A stretch of DNA of 64,000 bases from UBA12170 sp964293475. GTDB lineage: Bacteria > Bacteroidota > Bacteroidia > Bacteroidales > UBA12170. The DNA is taken from positions 1-64,000 of the forward strand of contig CAXYYJ010000005.1 of the NCBI GenBank assembly GCA_964293475.1. Reading direction: 5' to 3'. Made by a program: the position numbers and the translations under genes. Positions 34,678-42,514 of the stretch are shown in pieces; the first letter of the stretch is position 1, and every line of letters starts with the position of its first letter. The notes beneath the pieces were generated by a model. That model was given only the letters and a program-made list of their open reading frames with translations, did not search any database and was not told the DNA's origin.

Positions 34678-34803
34678 TTGTTACCATTTGGATGACAAAT
34701 TCTATAAATTTTGTTCTAATCTTGTTCCGCTTTTGTTCCAGTTTTGTTCTAATCTTGTTGCCGTTTTGTTGCAAATTTGTTGCAAATTTGTTGTTAATCT
34801 GTT
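34678..34803. repeat. 11-bp periodic TTGTT array
   Basis: TTGTT (once CTGTT) recurs at 34711, 34722, 34733, 34744, 34755, 34766, 34777, 34788 and 34799, always exactly 11 bp apart, with a further TTGTT at 34678, three periods upstream. On the other strand the unit is AACAANNNNNN, with variable positions such as AACAAATTTGC, AACAAAACTGG and AACAAGATTAG. The period is not a multiple of 3, so it is not coding repeat; it puts the motif on one face of the helix. The rest of 34507-34951 holds only the terminator at 34902. Confidence 0.85.
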
Positions 34804-34901
34804 TTTGTAAGCCTATCTAAAACATTGATATTCATATTTTTAAATGTAGTAATTTTCTCTCAAAATTGTTCATTTTTTTTATTCGTCATTTTGATGAAGG
34901 C

Positions 34902-34936
34902 AAAAAAAAACCTGTACATTTGGTACAGGTTTTTAA
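34902..34936. terminator. bidirectional intrinsic terminator after the HU-like gene
   Basis: ACCTGTAC pairs with GTACAGGT (stem around 34910-34930, loop ATTTG), flanked by A9 on the left and T5 on the right. It ends the leftward HU-like transcript and also insulates the island side. Confidence 0.85.
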
Positions 34937-34951
34937 TTAAAAATTAATTGG

Positions 34952-35338
34952 TTAAGAAACCTTCTTAAATACAGCACTGCTCAAAGCATCTGCGATAGCT
35001 TTCCCCGGACGGAAATTCAGGTTAGCTTTCTTGATGAGAGTGGTGCTGTATTCATTTACAGTGGCCACCCCATCACTCGAAACAGTGACTCTAAAGGTTC
35101 CAAACTCGCCTAACTTGACAATCTTGCCTTCCAATAAAAGCTCTGGCAATTCAATCATCAGGGCCATAATCACCGCATAAACATCCGGCACACCCAAGGT
35201 GGTTGATTTAGAGATTTTTTTGGCAAGATCCGTTAAGCCGATCTCTCCTGTGCTTTGCGCCATCCCATAAAATTTATGGGGTTCTTCGGGTGCACGAGGG
35301 TTTACCCTTTCTACCGTCTTTACGGTAATCATACGCAT
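34952..35338 (-). CDS. HU family DNA-binding protein (Bacteroidota long form, TIGR01201-like)
   Basis: 128 aa. An N-terminal extension (MITVKTVERVNPRAPEEPHKFYGM) precedes an HU-like domain: ITLTDLAKKIS-type helix (GLTDLAKKISKSTTLGV), ALMIELPELLLEGKIVKLGEFGTFRV and a C-terminal NFRPGKAIADAL. This matches the histone-like family abundant in Bacteroidota. It should bind and bend DNA; several paralogues per genome are usual. Base composition is that of the host rather than the neighbouring island. It has a leader of about 107 nt with a terminator-like hairpin. Confidence 0.85.
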   Translation of the reverse strand: MRMITVKTVERVNPRAPEEPHKFYGMAQSTGEIGLTDLAKKISKSTTLGVPDVYAVIMALMIELPELLLEGKIVKLGEFGTFRVTVSSDGVATVNEYSTTLIKKANLNFRPGKAIADALSSAVFKKVS

Positions 35339-35353
35339 CTGTTTTAAATTATT

Positions 35354-35373
35354 AAAAACCTGCCTAAAGCAGG
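35354..35373 (-). promoter_or_regulatory. terminator-like hairpin in the HU-gene leader
   Basis: On the minus strand CCTGC-TTTAG-GCAGG followed by TTTTT, 16 bp before the HU-like ATG. With the -7 box TAAATTTG at 35452-35459 the leader would be about 107 nt and this hairpin would stop it just before the gene, suggesting attenuation or a small leader RNA. A second palindrome CTAACAGTTAG lies just upstream in the leader. The remaining 35460-35932 is AT-rich, with a hairpin AATCCAA-TTA-TTGGATT at 35722-35738 and no gene that I can support. Confidence 0.5.
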
Positions 35374-35451
35374 ACTAACTGTTAGCTAATTCCAGCAGCT
35401 TTAAAACCATACGTTAATACAGCTTTTAAGTTTTTGATAATTAACTAAGCG

Positions 35452-35459
35452 CAAATTTA
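35452..35459 (-). promoter_or_regulatory. putative -7 box for the HU-like gene
   Basis: Minus strand TAAATTTG, exact TAnnTTTG match, 113 bp before the ATG at 35338. Confidence 0.4.
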
Positions 35460-35932
35460 AGTCTAATTCAATATGGGTACCATTTTTCTTATCAACAGCC
35501 TTTGTTAATTATTTTTTATGTTTCTATAAAGTAAAGAACCACAGGGTTTCCGATTGGTTATACAAAGGAAATGCTTTTTATATTAAGCATTGAATAACAG
35601 CAAGTTAAACTGATTTTCTTATACATTTTCTTATTATTTTTGTTGAAAATTATTTTACCAATCATATTTTTCTGGTATAATATTTGATTCTCGCCCATTT
35701 TAAAGGGTTGAACAATATTTTAATCCAATTATTGGATTTTTCTTAAAATTAAACTCCGGATATTATTTCGCTAAAAAATGCATAAAGGAGCAATCGAACG
35801 TTTTGGAGTAATCAATTCAACAGAAGACCTTAACAAATTTGCCAGTATCTAAAATAAATTTTTGCTCCGGAAGGCTGAGCTCCCAAGTATTCGCTAATTT
35901 GCTTTAGAAACACTTTGTGAAATTGATTTGCT

Positions 35933-36841
35933 CTAAATCTTTGCTTTAAAAACCAACGGCGATACTTTTCTATTCACCAGAAAAACGCCAAGAAGAATCA
36001 CGGTTACCCAAATAAAATAGCCAATACCGATCATTTCACCGTCAAAGATTCCCCAAAGGGTGGCTACGGCGGGAATAAAATAGGTTACGCTGGCAGAAAA
36101 CACCGGATCGACCAATTTTACCAATTTATAGAAAAGGATAAGGGCAAAAGCAGTTCCCACCACCGCAAGGATACCTATATATAGGAGTCCCGATAAAAAG
36201 TCGGGATGGGTAGATATGAGGCTTGTGAAATTGGTAAAGAAAAACAAAACAATGGCTGCCGGCAAAACAATGGCAAAAAACTGCATGATAACAATGGTGA
36301 ATGCTGGAATATGATTCAAATAATATCTCACCAGATTTACCTGAATTCCATAGCCCAAAGTGGCAATAATAATATAGATGCCATAATTAAAATTAAAATC
36401 GAAGCTTTTACCACCACTCACGGTTAGTAGCATGTAGGTTCCATAGGTTGTAATAGCTATGCCAATATAGTTCCACCATTTGGCAGAGAATTTAAAGAAT
36501 AGCACCCCAATAAGCAAAGCAAAGAGCGGAGTAAGTGAGTTTAAAATTCCCGCGGTTGAACTGTTAAGACCTTGCTGAGCATAGGCAAACAGATAGGCGG
36601 GGAACAGGCTTCCCAAGGAGCCCGAAAAAGTAACGATGAGCCAATCGCGCAGACGGGTTTTTCGGAGATGTTTAAAAGCAAAGGGTGATAAAGCCAAAAA
36701 AGTAAGCACAATTCTTAAGGAACCCAATTGAATGGGAGAAAAAACAGTAAGCCCCCTTTTGATAAGCAGAAAGGAAGTTCCCCAGATAATTGCCAGGATA
36801 ATAAAAATTAAAATTGCCTTTAAACTAAGTTTTGATTCCAT
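35933..36841 (-). CDS. EamA (DMT superfamily) transporter
   Basis: 302 aa with ten hydrophobic helices in two five-helix EamA repeats. 'IIWGTSFLLIKRGL' and 'PLFALLIGVLFF' mark the first repeat, and 'VDPVFSASVTYFIPAVATLWGIFDGE' the second. It is a drug/metabolite transporter of unknown substrate, in the inner membrane. A -7 box TACATTTG (minus strand, 36859-36866) lies 17 bp before the start. It is divergent from the MBOAT gene. Confidence 0.88.
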   Translation of the reverse strand: MESKLSLKAILIFIILAIIWGTSFLLIKRGLTVFSPIQLGSLRIVLTFLALSPFAFKHLRKTRLRDWLIVTFSGSLGSLFPAYLFAYAQQGLNSSTAGILNSLTPLFALLIGVLFFKFSAKWWNYIGIAITTYGTYMLLTVSGGKSFDFNFNYGIYIIIATLGYGIQVNLVRYYLNHIPAFTIVIMQFFAIVLPAAIVLFFFTNFTSLISTHPDFLSGLLYIGILAVVGTAFALILFYKLVKLVDPVFSASVTYFIPAVATLWGIFDGEMIGIGYFIWVTVILLGVFLVNRKVSPLVFKAKI

Positions 36842-36978
36842 CGATTTTATATAGGCTGCAAATGTATTTTAATAAGCTTGAAACATTTAATTTGCCAAAA
36901 AAATAAAAGTCAAGATTTCATAGCTTCTGAAATAAGAGCTTCACGATCGAAATTCAAATTTCTGGAAAAAATTAATCT

Positions 36979-36986
36979 TAGCTTTG
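36979..36986 (+). promoter_or_regulatory. putative -7 box for the MBOAT gene; decides its start
   Basis: TAGCTTTG matches TAnnTTTG and lies 23 bp before the ATG at 37010. It falls inside the longer open frame (from 36878), so the shorter start is favoured. Confidence 0.5.
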
Positions 36987-37009
36987 CCCCCGAAATTTTA
37001 ATTCATAAG

Positions 37010-38440
37010 ATGGTATTCAGCAGCAGTCTTTTTCTGTTATTCTTCTTACCGGTTTTTTTAATTTTCTATCATTTGTATAAAAATGATAATTATAAAAACT
37101 GGGTAATTCTTGCTGGAAGCTTGTTGTTTTATAGCTGGGGAGCGCCATTGTTTGTCTTTGTGGTGGTGGGCTCGGTGATTGTAGATTACTACATCATCGA
37201 AGCCATGCACAAATCCACCAACCAGCGTTACCGAAAAACGCTTCTTGTTGTTTCTGTTTCAATCAATGTGGGTTTGCTGCTTTATTTTAAGTATGCCAAT
37301 TTCTTTGTGGAGAATGTAGATGTTTTACTGAACAGTATTGGTTATCAGAATGTTCGCTGGACTCAAGTGGCCTTGCCTGTGGGAATCTCCTTCTACACCT
37401 TTCAAACCCTCACCTATGCCATCGATGTGTATCGGGGTGTTCACAAACCATTGAGAAATCCATTTCAATATCTGGTTTATATCCTTCTTTTTCCACAGCT
37501 TATAGCTGGCCCTATTGTTAGATTTAATCAAATTGCAGATCAGATTGATAGCCGGCAACATTTGGAAACCATTGACAATAAACTACTTGGATTTTTTAGA
37601 TTTGGAATTGGGTTGGCAAAAAAAGTACTCATAGCCAATGTTTTGGGTGCCGAAGCCGACGAAGCCTTTGCACTAGCCGAAGGACAACTCACTTCTTCTG
37701 TTGCATGGATTGGAATTATAGCTTACACATTCCAAATCTACTACGATTTTTCCGGCTATTCGGACATGGCCATCGGCATGGGCCGGATAATGGGATTCAA
37801 ATTCCCTGAGAACTTCAACAACCCCTATATTTCACAAAATATTACCGAATTCTGGCGTCGCTGGCATATGACTCTGGGTAGCTGGATGCGCGATTATCTC
37901 TACATTCCCATGGGCGGAAGTAAGGTAGATACAAAAACCAGGCTTTATTTCAATCTTTGGTTTGTCTTTATCATCTCTGGCCTTTGGCATGGCGCCGCCT
38001 GGAACTTTGTTATCTGGGGAGCTTATCATGGGTTTTTCCTGATTCTCGACCGACTTTTCTTTCTTAAAGTTAGCCAGAAAATTGGAAGATTCCCCAGTAT
38101 TGCCATCACATTCTTCATCACCATTATTGGTTGGGTTCTGTTTAGAGCCGAAAGTCTGAACCAGGTTGGATACTACCTGGAAGCTATGTTTAACTTTCAG
38201 AATATCAGCTTTGAATATTATGAACCTGAATTCTGGTTTATGCTCATTGTTGGAATTATGTTCGCCTTTAGCACCATCTCTACAGCTGCATTATACCTTG
38301 AGAAGCAAATCTTCTTCCCTACTCAATACACATTAAAAGGCTATTTTTCAATGTCAATAATTATTTTGATCCTTTTGGTATTAAGTGTGGGATCTATCAC
38401 AAGCTCTGGTTTTAATCCCTTTATTTATTTTAGGTTCTAA
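37010..38440 (+). CDS. MBOAT family O-acyltransferase (AlgI-like)
   Basis: 476 aa from ATG 37010 (MVFSSSLFLLFFLPVFL), the usual start; the frame is open 44 codons further up. About ten membrane helices; the AlgI signature 'LPVGISFYTFQTLTYAIDVYRG', 'NITEFWRRWHMTLGSWMRDYLYIPMGG' and catalytic His in GLWHGAAWNFVIWGAYHG are all present. Such proteins pass acyl (usually acetyl) groups across the inner membrane for polysaccharide O-acetylation. The next gene starts one base after its stop and encodes the AlgJ-like partner. Confidence 0.92.
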   Translation: MVFSSSLFLLFFLPVFLIFYHLYKNDNYKNWVILAGSLLFYSWGAPLFVFVVVGSVIVDYYIIEAMHKSTNQRYRKTLLVVSVSINVGLLLYFKYANFFVENVDVLLNSIGYQNVRWTQVALPVGISFYTFQTLTYAIDVYRGVHKPLRNPFQYLVYILLFPQLIAGPIVRFNQIADQIDSRQHLETIDNKLLGFFRFGIGLAKKVLIANVLGAEADEAFALAEGQLTSSVAWIGIIAYTFQIYYDFSGYSDMAIGMGRIMGFKFPENFNNPYISQNITEFWRRWHMTLGSWMRDYLYIPMGGSKVDTKTRLYFNLWFVFIISGLWHGAAWNFVIWGAYHGFFLILDRLFFLKVSQKIGRFPSIAITFFITIIGWVLFRAESLNQVGYYLEAMFNFQNISFEYYEPEFWFMLIVGIMFAFSTISTAALYLEKQIFFPTQYTLKGYFSMSIIILILLVLSVGSITSSGFNPFIYFRF

Positions 38441-38441
38441 G

Positions 38442-39743
38442 ATGAAAAACGCAGTTAAAACAGGGCTATTGGTAATTTTAATCGGGGTTTTATGCATCCC
38501 GATGTTACAATACTATTTTCCAACCATTACCATGAAACCATTGGAAGGGAGTTATACAAAAAAATCCCCTGAAAGTTTTTCGTGGAAAGGCTGGTTTGAA
38601 GGGACTTTTCAATCGAATTTTGATGAATGGTACAACGAAAATTTCGGTTTTCGCAATTTCTTCGTCAGGCTTCATAACCAACTCAATTATTCTGTGTTTA
38701 CTCAAACCAACAGCCACAAAATTGTGATAGGGAAAAATGGTTATCTATATGAAGAAGAGTATATTAAATCATATTTTGGCCAAAACTTTCAGGGGATCAA
38801 CAATATCAGCGAAACTGTGAATACCATTTCCGCAACCGCAGAATATCTTAAAGAGCATAACACACAATTCCTGATTGTAATAGCACCCGGAAAAGGATAT
38901 TTTTACCCGGAATACATACCCAATTATCTGATAACTAAAAAGGATTCAACTAATTATGATGTTTTTTTAGCAGCTATCAAATCATCGGGTATCCCTTGCC
39001 TGGATTTTAACCGGGTTTTCCTAAACCGAAAGGATACATCCTCTTTTGTTCTTTACCCTAAAACTGGCATTCACTGGAGTCAGGCTTCCATTCCTTTTGT
39101 GCTTGACTCACTGAACAGGTTTATTGAATCGCTTACCAAAATTCCGATGGCACGATTCCAGTACTCCTATAAAGAACCCACTCGCATACCCGATAGGCAA
39201 GACTCTGATATAGAACGCTCTCTAAATTTATTATACCCTATTGAGAATGATTTACTTGTTTATCCCAAATGGGTTTGGAAGGATCAAAAGGACCATAGAA
39301 AACCTAAGGCGATTTTTATTGGCGATAGTTTCTACTGGCAAATCTACAATTTAGGCGCCAATAAGCGTTTTTATGAGGACGCAGAATTCTGGTACTATTT
39401 TAAACAGGCTTATGCCGTAAAATATTCCTCATCTACTCAGGTAAAAGATCTGGACATTTTAAATAAAATTATTGATTCTGATATAGTTATACTTTTTACC
39501 TCCGAGGCAAATCTTCATATTTTCCCCTTTGGTTTTGAAGGAGTTTACGGCAACTTTAATCTAAAAAATCGTTTGATTGAAGAAAAAACACAAAAGCTAA
39601 TTCGGTATATAAGAACCGATAAAAACTGGTTTCATCATATTGAAGAAAAAGCGAAGAGAAAACAAATATCAATCGACAGCATGCTGTATCTTGATGCAAA
39701 AAGCAGTCTCACTGAATCCATGAAAAAAAACAGGGGAAATTAA
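38442..39743 (+). CDS. AlgJ/AlgX-like SGNH O-acetyltransferase
   Basis: 433 aa from ATG 38442 (MKNAVKTGLL), one base after the MBOAT stop. An N-terminal signal anchor (about 5-28) leads into a periplasmic domain with 'NFGFRNFFVRLHNQLNY', 'VIAPGKGYFYPEYIP', the TGIHWSQ His and the Ser-bearing IFIGDSFYW. The SGNH-like acceptor domain works with the MBOAT partner to O-acetylate an exported glycan. The polymer is unknown, since no polysaccharide synthesis genes are adjacent. Confidence 0.8.
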   Translation: MKNAVKTGLLVILIGVLCIPMLQYYFPTITMKPLEGSYTKKSPESFSWKGWFEGTFQSNFDEWYNENFGFRNFFVRLHNQLNYSVFTQTNSHKIVIGKNGYLYEEEYIKSYFGQNFQGINNISETVNTISATAEYLKEHNTQFLIVIAPGKGYFYPEYIPNYLITKKDSTNYDVFLAAIKSSGIPCLDFNRVFLNRKDTSSFVLYPKTGIHWSQASIPFVLDSLNRFIESLTKIPMARFQYSYKEPTRIPDRQDSDIERSLNLLYPIENDLLVYPKWVWKDQKDHRKPKAIFIGDSFYWQIYNLGANKRFYEDAEFWYYFKQAYAVKYSSSTQVKDLDILNKIIDSDIVILFTSEANLHIFPFGFEGVYGNFNLKNRLIEEKTQKLIRYIRTDKNWFHHIEEKAKRKQISIDSMLYLDAKSSLTESMKKNRGN

Positions 39744-39750
39744 ATTCTTG

Positions 39751-39781
39751 TTGATATCGTTCACATTATTAACTACTTTTG
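39751..39781 (+). promoter_or_regulatory. Bacteroidota-type promoter of the cobalamin operon
   Basis: TTG at 39751-39753 and TACTTTTG at 39774-39781, separated by 20 bp: an ideal -33/-7 pair. Transcription would start about 7 bases later, right at the 5' edge of the riboswitch. Confidence 0.75.
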
Positions 39782-39787
39782 CCCCGG

Positions 39788-39953
39788 TATTGGTCCACAA
39801 AAGTGGATAAATGGGAATCGGGTGTAAATCCCGAACAGTTCCCGCTGCTGTAAGTCGGTTTATTGTTTTGAGCATGATGTCACTGTTTCGCCAAACGAAA
39901 TGGGAAGGCGCTCAAAAACCTCGACAAGTCAGAAAACCTGCCCGTACCTAATA
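39788..39953 (+). ncRNA. cobalamin (B12) riboswitch
   Basis: Core elements in order: GGGAATCGGGTG..CCCGAACAG, then TTCCCGCTGCTGTAA (39838-39853), TGTCACTG (39879-39887), TGGGAAGGCGC and the B12 box AAGTCAGAAAACCTGCC (39926-39942). The outer P1 helix pairs TATTGGT at 39788 with ACCTAATA at 39946. Binding of adenosyl- or hydroxocobalamin should reduce expression of the two downstream genes. The predicted promoter lies directly 5' and a candidate terminator at 40038. Confidence 0.95.
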
Positions 39954-40037
39954 GATTTTGTAGCTTTCGGTGAAAAGGCAAAAAATCGACCACATATATT
40001 TTTGGTTGGTTCATACCCTCTTATTTCCTCTGACTGC

Positions 40038-40059
40038 AAAATCGACTGCGGTTTTTTTT
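40038..40059 (+). terminator. probable riboswitch expression-platform terminator
   Basis: AAAATCG pairs with CGGTTTT around the loop ACTG (one T:G pair), followed by T-rich sequence, 41 bp before the ATG. It is short and AT-rich, so its strength is uncertain, but its place between aptamer and gene fits transcriptional control. Confidence 0.5.
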
Positions 40060-40099
40060 ATGCCAAATCTTACCGCAAATTTTATCAAATTGACAGGTC

Positions 40100-42514
40100 A
40101 TGAGAAAGTCGTTGGTCGTAGTTTTTGCTCTTTTGGTGTTGCTCACAGCAAGCACCAAAGCACAGTATGTGGCAGAAATTATTGATTATCAACCCGCTCC
40201 CGGACAGCTCATCAATACCGATTTATTTGGTAGCCCCACTGCAGCTCAAAGTATTGCAGGACAGCCTGACGGACTCGTTTCTTTGGGAGCTTTTGGCGGT
40301 TTTATTGTGGTGCGAATGGACCAAACCATTGCCAACGATCCTAACAATCCCTTTGGGGTAGATTTTACCATTTTTGGCAATCCGCTGCCCAACTGGAGCG
40401 AACCCGGAACAGTGGAAGTGATGAAAGATGAAAATGGCAATGGAATTCCCGACGAAGAATGGTTTGTGCTGGCCGGAAGCGATTACTACTGGAATTCAAC
40501 TCACAAAAACTATGCGCTCACCTGGTTCAACTCAGCTACACCGCAAAATCCGGATATTCTTTGGGTGGATCAAAACCAGGATTCGGGCTATATTGTTGCC
40601 AATTCTACTCATTCGCAAAACTACTATCCCGACCATTTAATATTCCCCCAAATAGACCCTGTTCAGCAACAATACAGCGGGCAGCTTATCGAAGGGGCTC
40701 TCGATTTTTCATCCGATGGCATCATCCGCTCCTTTGCCCGTGGTTTTGGGTATGCTGATAATCAATTGCGCGGAAATTCAAACTATTCTACCCCCGACAA
40801 TCCATACACCCCGGAAATAGAAAACAGCGGAGGCGATGCCATGGACATTGGCTGGGCGAGAAATTCAGCGGGCGAAAGAGTTATTTTAGATGGAATCGAC
40901 TTCATCAGAATCAAAACGGCCATGAACCAAAATGGGGGCTATCTGGGCGAAATCTCTACAGAAATATCAGGGATTGCTGATGTGGAACCCAACTCCAATC
41001 TGAGCGGAACCACCCATTGCATTGTTCTGCGCGATTTGCCAAAAACAATGCTTGTCCATTCTGAATTGCCATTGGAAGCCCTCTATTTTGAACAGGGAAT
41101 TCCCACTCAGCAGCAGAATCTGATTTATACGGTCTCCCCTGCCCCATTGGCTCAAATTACCGATAATCAGACCCTAACAGCTCTTCAAACAGGAACCTTT
41201 ACCCTTTCCGTACATACTGAGCAGAATCCACAAATAGTTCAAACAACCACAATAACCATCATCGAACCAACTTCCATCCAACTCGATGAAGTATTCAGTA
41301 ATTTGGTGATTGATGAAAGCAAATCTCTTGGAGTCAGAATTTTCGATCAGAACCAGTTGCCGATATCAGGATTAAAAATTCTTTGGCAAAGCAGTCAGCC
41401 CGAAATTGTCTCCATAAATTCTCATTCAGATATGTTTTCTGCTGAAGGAAAGGCCGTTGGACAAGCATATCTGAAAGCTTACGTTGAAGGGTTTGAACAG
41501 GTTTGCGATTCTTTTTTAGTGACAGTTGCCGAAACCCATCAACGAATCAAAGCTTTTATTACCGTAAAAACTACCGAAGAAACCATAATTCCCCGGCAGG
41601 CTCTTTGGGTGGAAAACTTTAACCTGCAACCTTATATCTACGACCCACAGGAAGATTATAGCCCGGCAACTCTTCCACAAATAAGCTTTGCTCATGCAAT
41701 AGCCCAATTATTTAATAATCAAGGATTAACAGGAAATTTCTTTTTCAAGGACGATCGGCCTGACAAGGGATTGTATGTTTGGAAAGTTCCGGTAGCTGGC
41801 GAGAATAGTGTGGAATATTATTACGGTTACGGGGGAAATCTTCAAAACCCATATACCAAATGTTGGCTGGTGCAGGTTAACGGGCAACCTTTTACCGCTG
41901 ATCTGGAAAACTTATTGATTTCGCCCAACGATGAAATTCTCATTTATCAGGTGGAGACCTTGGCTGAACCCTGGCAAATAAGTCATCTGACCATCTCGCC
42001 CGACACAATTCAGCCCGAAGAGACCGCGGTTGCCCTGCACCAATCTTTCTCCTTTGAATGGAACGATATCGGGATTGTGGCCATAAACTCAAGCTTACTC
42101 ACTGATAGCCAACTGTTTTTAAATGGGAATCCGCTTATTCTTAACAATGAAAATGTGGTAACAAACTCCTTTGGGGAAGCAGAATTCGAGCTTGGCAGCG
42201 AAGGTTCATATCTCATTTCTGCGGGGACGGATGCTGCCCATGTGTTCGTGAAAAGCGCCACAAGTATTCAGGAGCAATTCTCAGACAAATTCCATATCTA
42301 TCCCAATCCGGTAAATCAGGGTTTTGTTCACATTCAGTCGGACCAAAACAATCCGCTGAAAAAAGTAGAAATTCTTTCCATTAACGGGCTTCTAATTTGG
42401 GCCAAAGAGACATCTGAAAAGAATATCCCCATCGATTTTCTGTCGCCAGGAACCTATATCCTTCGAATTTCAACCGATTCGGGCCTTTACCACCAAAGGT
42501 TTATTAAACTTTGA
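40100..42514 (+). CDS. secreted cobalamin-operon surface protein with Big-like, DUF4430 and T9SS domains
   Basis: 804 aa. Signal peptide (1-21, ending TKA-QYV). The N-terminal region (about 25-290) contains FGVDFTIFGNPLPNWSEPGTVEV and NGNGIPDEEWFVLAGSDYYW, seen in 'cell surface protein' entries of Bacteroidota cobalamin loci. About 390-470 is Big_2/bacterial Ig-like. About 500-625 resembles DUF4430, the transcobalamin C-terminal-like domain (CWLVQVNGQPF.., then 'ISPNDEILIYQV'). The last 75 residues (FHIYPNPVN... FIKL) are a T9SS type A sorting domain. With the riboswitch upstream and a TonB receptor overlapping its stop, it is likely a surface B12-binding protein. Direct binding is inferred. 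Confidence 0.8.
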   Translation: MRKSLVVVFALLVLLTASTKAQYVAEIIDYQPAPGQLINTDLFGSPTAAQSIAGQPDGLVSLGAFGGFIVVRMDQTIANDPNNPFGVDFTIFGNPLPNWSEPGTVEVMKDENGNGIPDEEWFVLAGSDYYWNSTHKNYALTWFNSATPQNPDILWVDQNQDSGYIVANSTHSQNYYPDHLIFPQIDPVQQQYSGQLIEGALDFSSDGIIRSFARGFGYADNQLRGNSNYSTPDNPYTPEIENSGGDAMDIGWARNSAGERVILDGIDFIRIKTAMNQNGGYLGEISTEISGIADVEPNSNLSGTTHCIVLRDLPKTMLVHSELPLEALYFEQGIPTQQQNLIYTVSPAPLAQITDNQTLTALQTGTFTLSVHTEQNPQIVQTTTITIIEPTSIQLDEVFSNLVIDESKSLGVRIFDQNQLPISGLKILWQSSQPEIVSINSHSDMFSAEGKAVGQAYLKAYVEGFEQVCDSFLVTVAETHQRIKAFITVKTTEETIIPRQALWVENFNLQPYIYDPQEDYSPATLPQISFAHAIAQLFNNQGLTGNFFFKDDRPDKGLYVWKVPVAGENSVEYYYGYGGNLQNPYTKCWLVQVNGQPFTADLENLLISPNDEILIYQVETLAEPWQISHLTISPDTIQPEETAVALHQSFSFEWNDIGIVAINSSLLTDSQLFLNGNPLILNNENVVTNSFGEAEFELGSEGSYLISAGTDAAHVFVKSATSIQEQFSDKFHIYPNPVNQGFVHIQSDQNNPLKKVEILSINGLLIWAKETSEKNIPIDFLSPGTYILRISTDSGLYHQRFIKL

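Noticed and set aside
34581..34820. 79-codon hydrophobic open frame
   Set aside because: It lies over the 11-bp array, whose repeat makes Phe/Leu/Val codons by chance; the period is not a multiple of 3 and no family fits.
22403..34894. TTTGATGAAG shared by both island edges as a possible att site
   Set aside because: Ten AT-rich bases can recur by chance, and no integrase or tRNA gene is present.
35778..35852. 24-codon ORF (MHKGAIERFGVINS...)
   Set aside because: Too short and unsupported; no start signal or conserved context, so it is listed as intergenic sequence.
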